Assembly: GCA_023091665.1 (NCBI GenBank)
Contig: JALJCQ010000015.1
Span: 1,922,001 to 1,986,000, forward strand
Reading direction: 5' to 3'
Source: Pythium myriotylum
Taxonomy: Eukaryota; Oomycota; Peronosporomycetes; Pythiales; Pythiaceae
DNA: 64,000 nucleotides
This document shows positions 57,011 through 64,000 of this stretch, piece by piece. Numbering within the stretch: position 1 is the stretch's first letter; the number at the start of each line of letters is the position of its first letter. The position numbers were made by a program, and so were the translations under genes. Under the pieces are notes generated by a model. It had not been told where the DNA came from. It ran no database searches and saw only the letters and a program-made list of their open reading frames with translations.

Positions 57011-58245
57011 CTAATTCGTTATTCTGTTCTTGTCGGACACCTTGAACACATCCTGAATCGCTGCCTTGAAGCAGTCGATGTTGTAGTCAATGATACCTTG
57101 CTTGCTGAAGTTCTCGGAACGCAGCAGGCACACGAGAGCAAGGTAATTGTTCACCTCACGGAGGTACAGGACCATACCATTGTTCAGCTTGATCACTGAT
57201 GAGGACTCGGAATCGTACGCCAGACCGTCTCCGTCTCCATCGTCGTTCATGCTAAACGCGGTAGTTGCAAAACGATTCTGGATAAGATGGATCTGCCAAA
57301 GTATGAAGATAGCTTCACCTTACCCGTAGATGCACGAAACATCGATCACCACATCGATCATGTCGCTACAGAGCTCGTACGACTGCATATCGACCGGGTT
57401 GCTATCAGTCGCGATGTAGACCTTGCTCACCACGTCGAACAAGAACGATTTCTCCATATTACAGCTCTGACAGGGGCATCAAAGAAGGTGAAAAGCTCAT
57501 CGTCGATCCTCCAACATGATTGAAAGCCAACCGTGATAAGGATGTTCAGCAAGTTTTCGAGGGTCGGTAACTGGGGAATGAGTTTTTGCACGACTTTGCT
57601 GAAGGCTTCAAAGATACTGTGATCGTAAATGCTCGTGAGATAGAAACTCATGTGGATATCGAGCTCGCCATCATTGATCTCATCGGTAATTTGCTGCTGG
57701 ATCTCCCGTTGGCAGTCAATCTTGTGATCGTCTGAGAGGAACAAATCGCCATCAACCTTATGGATAAACACTTCAAAGTTGATGTCTGGATTGTAACGAT
57801 GTGCGCGAATAACAGTGTCGTGGAGGCGCGCAAGGGCTTCCGCATACGGCTCGTCCTGGGCATCGATGACGAAAACGATCGAGCCACACGACCGGAAAAT
57901 CATCTCCTCGTTCACAAGCTGACCACCGTAAACGAGATCCTCCTTGAAGTCAAAATCCCCTGGGAAGTCCCAGATCTGGAACTGCACGAAAGAGTTATTG
58001 GCGATGTACTTGATGTCGAGGCTGTTGGTGCCCTCCAGGAACAGCGTCTCGTGTGGCGACATCTTGTGAAAGACGACGCGCTGAATACTCGATTTACCAC
58101 ATCGGCGCAAGCCCATGAGAAGGATGCGAGGCTTGTTTTCTCCCGTAAGCGTTGGCGAGTCGTCTCCGTAGCTATTGCGCAGACACGTATACTCATTAGG
58201 AACGAACTTCGTCCGCGAAAGACACAGAGCGCGCGCTCACCCCAT
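57011..58245 (-). CDS. RRAGC: RagC/RagD-type GTPase of TORC1 signalling
   Basis: Minus-strand exons 58245-58241 (at least), 58171-57532, 57466-57324 and 57251-57011 give 342 residues. It forms the heterodimer with RagA/B that recruits TORC1 to lysosomes in response to amino acids. The core reads [33 protein letters not shown], then [10 protein letters not shown], then [22 protein letters not shown], then the roadblock-like half with [20 protein letters not shown]. Identity to animal RagC is high by memory. The true N-terminus is uncertain: frame continues upstream of ATG 58245 with believable protein (SPPERYSTLDSEGYGAG) but no ATG is found in it, so a further exon is likely. Intron 2 uses the donor ACG/GTTGGC. 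Confidence 0.9.
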
Positions 58246-58700
58246 TCCGGCCCCGTAGCCCTCCGAGTCTAGCGTCGAATATCGTTCAGGAGGCGACAGT
58301 GGTCCATAAATGAATGCACGCGCACGTACAGGAGTTTTCGTTCCAGTTGAGTTCCATCTCGGGCGTTCTTCCTTCGGCACAACTTGGGATGACAGACTTC
58401 AGCATCACTTCATGCACAACCACAGCACAAATTCCCACTCTGTACGATCAGGAATTGTTATATCACAGTATTGCATGTCGAGTTACTCTTTTTTACGAAA
58501 TATGAAGTCAAATACCAATTTAAATACAAAAAAGTACATTGAATTACAATTGAACCCAACAGCTCTGCTCATCACCCGAATTCGAATAAATCCAATGAAA
58601 AATCCATGACCATGTTAGAAACGCTGGGAAGCAGCAGATATCTCACGCCGGCCCGAATGGAGGAGTGGCGCCATTCGCGCATCTTCCACGTCAAGCCGAA
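58246..58700. promoter_or_regulatory. divergent region between RagC and START-like genes
   Basis: 455 bp. The first about 130 bp are probably part of the RagC 5' exon. From about 58440 to 58620 the sequence is AT-rich, unusual for this window, and holds no exon. It likely carries both promoters. Confidence 0.4.
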
Positions 58701-60373
58701 ATGACTGTGCCCGCGAGCCCTCCGTCGCACGCCAAGACTCGTCGCTCTCGAAGCTCAAGCAACAGCGAACGCGCGTCACTGGAGGCGTTTCTGGGAGACA
58801 GCGACTGCGTCGTCCAGCAAACCATCCGAAGGTATGCGAAGTTCGTGCGCCAATGCCTCGACGGCTCGATCAACAAGCTCCACAATCGAGTCGGCGTTGA
58901 CCACGGGATGTTCTTATACGAAGAAAAGTGTGAGACGACGTCTGTTTCCTCATTTGTGCATGAAATCTATCCCGGCGCTTGTACTCGGCATCCAACCCCA
59001 ACACGAAGTGGAGATTGCAGCAGATCATATCAATCGTTGTCTCGCGTTACTAAACTATACGCCTTCGGAGGGGGCGAGATAGCAGGCACGTTGGACGATG
59101 TCATGAAAGGCGTTTATGCGGACAACACAGATAGCCACGCCATAAACTGTGCGGTTCAGTTCGGTGTCGACAATGTGATTGATAGTGGCATTATGGAATC
59201 ATTTGAGAAGAGCGACGACAAGAATCCTTACAGATACTTCGGTGTGAAGTGGGTTGAGGTCGAGAATGGGTTGAAAGGTGCCGATACTAGTGACCCCGAC
59301 GGTCCCAAGGAGAACCCGGTGGTAGACGAGCTTTACTGGATCGAGGTGAGGGGCTGCTGGTTATCACTAATGATGCACAATACAGTAGCTCACAAGAACT
59401 GAAATTGATGTAGCGGACGGGTATTCACACATCCAAGAGTGGGCATAAGTATGGTTTTCACCTATTCAAGACAGTTGAGACCGAGTACTACACGGATGAC
59501 CCATCCTTCCGCCCGCTCCAAATGTCTGTGTGCTATCTCTATAACCAGGTTGAGAATGACGTGGTTCATACCTTCGTACGCGGAATCGTGGAAATCCCAC
59601 ATAGTGCTGACTCGAACGTGGAGGGAGTCGTTGCTCACGCCGGGCGACTGATGCTCGCACCTGCTCGGGTGCGTCAGTGCGAGAGAATGCGATCTATCTT
59701 GAAGATGATCGAAAAGTCAAAAACAGGTCGCTCTGAGATGCTGTAAGTTACTTCTTATTTCGTGCCACTGACAGATACGACTAATTCATCTTCTACAGGG
59801 CTTGTCGATGCTCCAAGGTTCTCAATGGGCTTCCACGAGTGGTGAGCACATCTCAATACTACTAGAGACGAATAAGTGACACTGACGTTCGGTCGAAAAG
59901 GATTTGTGTTCTGACTGTAGAGAGGTCATGCAACAGTGTAAATTGCTGTCGGTGAATGATGCATCTGAACGCAAACATGCCCATCGTGATAATGCGCGCA
60001 TCTCCCTGGCTTCCACCTCGTCCACGCTATGTATGTGCAGCCAGCCATTGCTTGAAATGAGCAAACCCAATGTTAACATTGTTCATTCCTCGCAGCGGAT
60101 GCATCAGGTGGTGTCGAGTTTACTGCTCCATCCGTGGGGGGCATGAAACTTGAAAACAAGCGCGGGACAGTAAGACAAGATGGTGAAGTCTCGGATTTGG
60201 ATCCCGAAGTGCTCTCTCTTCGGATGCTTCTGCCTATACGCGAATGTCGAGCGACGTCTAACTACCGCGAGGAGAAAAAGAAGAAGGGTAATGTGCTGCT
60301 CAAGATGCTTCTCAAATACGAGGACGAGCGCCGAAGAGTTGCGGCGGACCTGGTTCGCCCAGGAAATGATTGA
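58701..60373 (+). CDS. START-like domain protein with a cysteine motif (oomycete family)
   Basis: Six exons (58701-58927, 59021-59345, 59414-59742, 59799-59841, 59901-60030, 60096-60373) give 443 residues. The middle resembles the oomycete START-like family of predicted lipid-binding proteins: GGEIAGTLDDVMKGVYADNT, NPYRYFGVKWVEVENG, YRRSxT-like region replaced by KYGFHLFKTVETEY, and VVHTFVRGIVEIPHS. A cysteine cluster follows: ACRCSKVLNGLPR then DLCSDCREVMQQC, a partial FYVE-like or zinc-cluster remnant. The C-terminus is Lys/Glu-rich (EEKKKKGNVLLKML). The first intron is in frame and is translated by naive callers; it was removed because it interrupts the family. Ligand and role unknown. Confidence 0.7.
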
Positions 60374-60440
60374 CCATCACTCACGCACAACTTCAATTTG
60401 ATTTGTGGAACTGGTAGATAACCGGTGTTTCTGTAAGATA

Positions 60441-60486
60441 TTCTGTAACTTACGGTTCGACCTGAAAGTTCTGGACAAATCCAGAA
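60441..60486 (+). promoter_or_regulatory. heat-shock element cluster upstream of DnaJ gene
   Basis: TGAAAGTTCT (60463-60472) contains a head-to-head GAAnnTTC core (GAA 60464, TTC 60469). A further GAA at 60484 lies 15 bp on, keeping the 5-bp phase. TTCTGGA (60469-60475) and TCCAGAA (60480-60486) form a perfect inverted repeat around CAAA. A separate TTC is at 60441. The cluster is about 180-225 bp upstream of the chaperone ATG, a normal distance for HSF binding. Confidence 0.6.
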
Positions 60487-60666
60487 TCTTTGATTGGCCA
60501 AAATGATCAGAAACTAGACAAACTGCGAATGATCTCGATCTAGTCTGTCCTCAGCTTCTGGATTTTTCGGTCAGGAGAATATTTTACTTTCCCTGATTGG
60601 TGTTCACTGCGGTCTCAACTCATTCGACAATCCTAGACACGCACGACACACCAATAAAGGAAGGCC

Positions 60667-61776
60667 ATGGGCAAGGACTACTACGCGATCCTCAACGTCA
60701 GCCGCAATGCGGACGACGACGAGCTCAAGAAGGCATATCGCAAGCTCGCGCTTAAGTGGCATCCGGACAAGAACCCGAACGATCGAGAGACAGCTCAAGC
60801 GAAGTTCCAGGAGATCGGCGAGGCTTACGAGGTGCTGAGCGACAAACAGAAACGCGAGATCTATGACCGCTACGGAGAAGAAGGGCTGAAGGGAGTTCCC
60901 GCGGGAGGCTCGGACGGCGGAGGTGCGAGCGGTTTCTCCGGTGTTCCCGGTGGTGGGTTCTCCGGTTTCTCAGGATTCCCAGGCGGCAGTTCTCACTTCA
61001 GCTTCCATTCGACCGACCCTTCCAAGATTTTTGAACAATTCTTCGGTACATCCAATATCAACGAGGCTGAGCACGCAGACCCGTTTGCAAGTATGTTCGG
61101 GAACTTCGGCAGCTTCGGAGGTATGGGCGGCATGGGTGGTATGGGTGGCATGGGCGGCATGGGTGGATTAGGTGGCCGGGGCAATGCTCGGCGGGCCAGT
61201 GCCGGAATGGATGATCCGTTCGGGCGCAAGCGGCCAGAGGCCGTCAAAACTCAGCTTGATGTTCCGTTGGAGCAGTTATACACTGGGACAGTGAAAAAAC
61301 TCAAGATCACTCGTAAAGTGTTTGACGAGTCAACCCATCAAACTCGTGAAGAACAGAAGATTCTTGAGATCAACGTGAAGCCAGGCTGGAAAGACGGAAC
61401 GAAGATTACGTTTGAAGGCCAAGGTGACGTCCTCCCGGGCCGTCCTCCTCAAGACATTATTTTTGTCATCAAAGAGAAGCCGCATGACAAATTCAAGCGG
61501 GACGGCGACGATCTGATCTATAAGGCAAAGATATCATTGAAGGATTCATTGGTGGGCGGAGGAACGCTGACGATCAAGTCACTTGATGGACGTCTCATCA
61601 ACGTCCATCTGGACGGCGGGGTCATTGCTCCTGGTACGAGGAAGGTTTTTGCGGGCGAAGGGATGCCACTCCAGAAGAACCCATCGCAACGTGGCACGCT
61701 CTATGTGGAGTTTGATGTACAGTTTCCATCCAGCCTGACTGACCGCCAGAAGGAGCTCATTCGGCAAGCGTTGTAG
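60667..61776 (+). CDS. DNAJB1: class-B DnaJ (Hsp40) co-chaperone
   Basis: A single exon of 369 residues. The J domain (4-70) begins [28 protein letters not shown] and contains the HPD tripeptide that stimulates Hsp70 ATPase, followed by Gly/Phe-rich and Gly/Met-repeat linkers (about 75-180, with MGGMGGMGG runs). Two beta-rich substrate-binding domains follow, starting [19 protein letters not shown], with the typical [18 protein letters not shown] and a C-terminal dimerisation segment. There is no zinc finger, so it is DNAJB/Sis1 type, not DnaJA. Cytosolic; upstream HSEs imply heat induction. Confidence 0.96.
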   Translation: MGKDYYAILNVSRNADDDELKKAYRKLALKWHPDKNPNDRETAQAKFQEIGEAYEVLSDKQKREIYDRYGEEGLKGVPAGGSDGGGASGFSGVPGGGFSGFSGFPGGSSHFSFHSTDPSKIFEQFFGTSNINEAEHADPFASMFGNFGSFGGMGGMGGMGGMGGMGGLGGRGNARRASAGMDDPFGRKRPEAVKTQLDVPLEQLYTGTVKKLKITRKVFDESTHQTREEQKILEINVKPGWKDGTKITFEGQGDVLPGRPPQDIIFVIKEKPHDKFKRDGDDLIYKAKISLKDSLVGGGTLTIKSLDGRLINVHLDGGVIAPGTRKVFAGEGMPLQKNPSQRGTLYVEFDVQFPSSLTDRQKELIRQAL

Positions 61777-62095
61777 ATGGAGCACCTCAACCTGAAGTTG
61801 TGGTGCTTTTTGACAAATTTCACTCTAGTTAGCTTTCGCCAAGAGACATTATTTAATGGACCACAGGTTGCATAACTGGTCGCGTGCTCCACCGTGTGGG
61901 AAAGCGCCGAGTCTTGGAATTCGCTAAATAGAATACTTCGAATGCTTAGATTTGTTTTGTGCTCATTGCTTCTGGGGAACTTGTTGGGTCAAGATATCTC
62001 TTTGTGGGTTTCTCGGACTAGTTCGTTGACGCAAGCGGTGGCTATGTATCTGGCACGCACAACACACACTGCTCTCACCAATACCCAGTCGGTAG
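61777..62095. other. convergent intergenic region
   Basis: 319 bp between the stops of DnaJ and the CCDC6-like gene. It holds two 3' ends. No coding exon is seen. Confidence 0.45.
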
Positions 62096-62935
62096 TCACA
62101 TTGTGCCGCGGCGGATGTGTTGGTAGTTCATCAGTTCTGGGTTTAGCTGATCCTTCGAGACAGAAAGCGACCACGAAAGCAGACTTGCGTCGTCCTTGGA
62201 CGGCTTGTTCATCTGTTTCACCTTCGCAGCCTGCTGCTCTTTCATATTCCTGATCGCGTTGGCGATCCCGTCGGCGAGCGCATTGACGTTGTCGCCACTA
62301 TCGGTACGGAGCACGTCGAGTTTATCCAGCAGCTTATCAAACGCGAGTAAATTTTCTTTCACCATTTTGCGTTCTAGTCGCCGCCTTTCCGACTGCATTG
62401 TCGCGAGTTGTTTCTGAAGTCGGTTTACGAGGAATTCTTGCTCTTGCTCGAGTTCATTCTCAAGAAGCACCTTCTCGTTCAGAATCTTGGCAACCTGAGA
62501 TTCGAGCGCAGCGCGCACCGTGTTGTCTTCGTGGGCGAGCTCTTGGAGTAGCCTCTCTTTTTCTTCGCGCGCTGCTTCGAGTTGTTTGTGCAGCTTGTTG
62601 ACGATATATTCTTGCTCGTGCTCAAGCTTGTTTTCCAGATCGACTTTTTCCTTCTGGAGCTGTTGGAGCTTTTTCACCAAGGAGTTGGTGAGCAGCTCTT
62701 CCTCTCGCTCCACTTCGAGTGCAAGCTTCTCTTTCTCTTGTTTAAGGTCGTAAAGGCGTTTGATGAGGCGGTTGGTGATGCGCTCTTCCTCCATCTCCGT
62801 GAACTCGCCCATTTGCACGAGCGCCTCTTTGAGCTGCTTCACCTCGCTCTCCAGTGCGGCAGTGCGCTGGCGCTCGAGGATGAGTAGCTCGCGGTCTTCC
62901 AGCACCAGCTCTTCGCTCTGCTGGTGGTTCTGCAT
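62096..62935 (-). CDS. CCDC6: CCDC6-like coiled-coil protein
   Basis: A single minus-strand exon of 279 residues, almost entirely coiled coil in its first 210 residues. It contains repeated blocks ERITNRLIKRL, EELLTNSLVKKLQQLQKEKVDLENKLEHEQEY and EQEFLVNRLQKQL, the characteristic E-x-x-(I/L)-(T/V)-N-x-L pattern of CCDC6 and its DUF2046 relatives. The C-terminus (about 225-279) is less charged with KQMNKPSKDD. CCDC6 in animals is a cytoskeletal and DNA-damage-linked scaffold; function in oomycetes is unknown. The ATG at 62935 is the first in frame. Confidence 0.82.
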   Translation of the reverse strand: MQNHQQSEELVLEDRELLILERQRTAALESEVKQLKEALVQMGEFTEMEEERITNRLIKRLYDLKQEKEKLALEVEREEELLTNSLVKKLQQLQKEKVDLENKLEHEQEYIVNKLHKQLEAAREEKERLLQELAHEDNTVRAALESQVAKILNEKVLLENELEQEQEFLVNRLQKQLATMQSERRRLERKMVKENLLAFDKLLDKLDVLRTDSGDNVNALADGIANAIRNMKEQQAAKVKQMNKPSKDDASLLSWSLSVSKDQLNPELMNYQHIRRGTM

Positions 62936-63480
62936 CGTCGTTCTCTCTCGTCTTCGTGTCTACGCGGTCTGTGTTTGGTTTGCCGCGAATCTGGTCGCCG
63001 CTCCTGCGAGCCGAAAATGTGCCTGTTCTTTTCCTTGCCGCCGTCTGGAACAATCCAAATCGTGCGGGTCTGCACGAGGATCCATGACCCACCCGTGCGA
63101 GGCTTCAGATTCCATTATATAATGTTTTACAGTTGTTTGTAAGTCAAAATGCATTATATGAACAATTATATAGTAATGAATATTAGGTATAACATTCCAT
63201 GTGGCCGCTGGGCCGATTAGCTGCAGGCCCGTTCGGACCGTGGGCCGACTGCGCAGGCTCAGATTCCACGCAGGTGTGGTTTCGCTCCAGAATCTTGCAT
63301 CACCTGCGATTTGTATGGCTTGCCACATTCGGCGTGAAGCCATAGAGTACCGTACTGTCTTACCCGAACTTCAACGTCTTCGACTTGCCCAATCACGAGC
63401 GCTTGTTATCTGCCACGGCGTTCTTGCACTTGATGTCCACTGAATCGCAGCCGGCGCTCCTTATCAGATGAAGTTCATAG
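62936..63480. other. intergenic region with an AT-rich core
   Basis: 545 bp. At 63105-63200 the sequence becomes strongly AT-rich and contains the perfect 12-bp palindrome CATTATATAATG (63114-63125). No exon is supported; the short frames near 63201-63443 are not family-like. Confidence 0.4.
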
Positions 63481-64000
63481 GAACGTGCCACAATAATCCC
63501 AATTTCCATCTTCCTTTCATCCAACCACACAACACTTGTGCATCGCGATGGTCGCACTGCAGCGGCTGGCGTCGGATTGATTCGACTCGCGCGACGCTTC
63601 GTAGCAGATAAACTCGTGAGAGAAGCGTTCCCATCCGAAGCATGTAGCGAACCATGGTATGTTCACGCACTCGATGAGATCACGGCGAAAGAGTACGATA
63701 AGTTTGAACAGGGCTCATTTCAGAGGGAGACCCTCTCAGAGGTACTGGTTGCTTCTGTCCAACATCCATGGGTCGGAGTTGGACTCGAACGGATATTCCG
63801 TCAGTGTATGTTAACAGTGCATTCGTGGTTGAATCCGGTCATGCAATCCTGCATCAACACAAGTCTTATGCGCAATGGAAAGCGACGCAGCTGTCATACG
63901 AACAGCGTTGTTGGGCTCTTCGTGCAGTCCAGAAAGCACACAGAAAGCACCGGCGGGTTCCGGCTATTGCGTTTTCCGCTTCTCACCCTGATCCACCAAC
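63481..64000 (+). CDS. possible partial gene, running off the right edge
   Basis: One plus-strand frame has no stop from 63481 to the end, without an internal start that is clear; the peptide includes HRDGRTAAAGVGLIRLA and HALDEITAKEYDKFEQGSF. A second frame is also open from about 63740, with SVYVNSAFVVESGHAIL and SYAQWKATQLSYEQRC, which looks as protein-like as the first. A splice at about 63805 or a frameshift could join them. I recognise no family. It could be an exon, a pseudogene or part of a mobile element. Confidence 0.3.

Noticed and set aside
58928..59020. In-frame segment CETTSVSSFVHEIYPG as coding in the START-like gene
   Set aside because: It has GT...AG ends, length 93 (multiple of 3) and interrupts the family; treated as an intron.
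1..64000. rRNA, CRISPR arrays, insertion sequences or intact retroelements
   Set aside because: No such signal was found in either strand on reading; the context is an ordinary eukaryotic nuclear region.

Overview
This is a compact, gene-dense stretch of nuclear DNA from a flagellated stramenopile, most probably an oomycete. The evidence is: many short introns (about 54-93 bp) inside conserved eukaryotic genes; intergenic gaps often below 300 bp on alternating strands; an oomycete-style Inr+FPR core promoter; a START-like family protein of the oomycete type; and a dynein heavy chain. I cannot name the genus from the sequence. Exon borders below were placed by reading frame, splice-site pattern and protein-family continuity. 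No transcript or database was consulted.

Layout. 1-15.4 kb: the 5' part of a zinc-motif gene leaving the left edge (-), NUP62-type FG nucleoporin (+), arrestin-like protein (+), membrane-anchored GH17 beta-1,3-glucanase (+), CaMK-like kinase (-), WDR89-like WD40 protein (-), FAD-dependent oxidoreductase (+), an 11-exon poly(A) polymerase (+) and mitochondrial enoyl-CoA hydratase (-). 15.7-30.7 kb: one giant 9-exon gene for a divergent dynein heavy chain of about 4,838 residues. Its stalk and microtubule-binding domain are recognisable, but its AAA1 ATPase site is missing key residues. 30.8-37.8 kb: RPAP2/Rtr1 (+), CDK10 (-), TRM112 (-), GNL3-type circularly permuted GTPase (+) and a metallo-beta-lactamase-fold hydrolase (-). 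38.1-44.8 kb: an intronless gene for a 2,204-residue secreted protein built from eight cysteine-rich repeat units that I cannot assign to a family. 44.9-64 kb: TMF1 golgin (-), HSF-type transcription factor (+), an unrecognised 146-aa protein (-), CHCHD2/10-like twin CX9C protein (+), AMPK gamma (+), an SVIP-like p97 cofactor (-), DRG1 GTPase (+), syntaxin (+), RagC/D GTPase (-), START-like protein (+), class-B DnaJ with heat-shock elements upstream (+), CCDC6-like coiled coil (-) and an unassigned open frame running off the right edge.

There is no operon logic. Genes alternate as convergent pairs with small gaps (RPAP2 and CDK10 are 12 bp apart) and divergent pairs with probable shared promoters (ECHS1/dynein, TRM112/GNL3, TMF1/HSF, RagC/START). 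The two best candidates for undescribed biology are the ATPase-degenerate dynein and the giant cysteine-repeat secreted protein. Smaller leads are the SVIP-like protein, the repeat motifs of the HSF and the unusual metallo-hydrolase.
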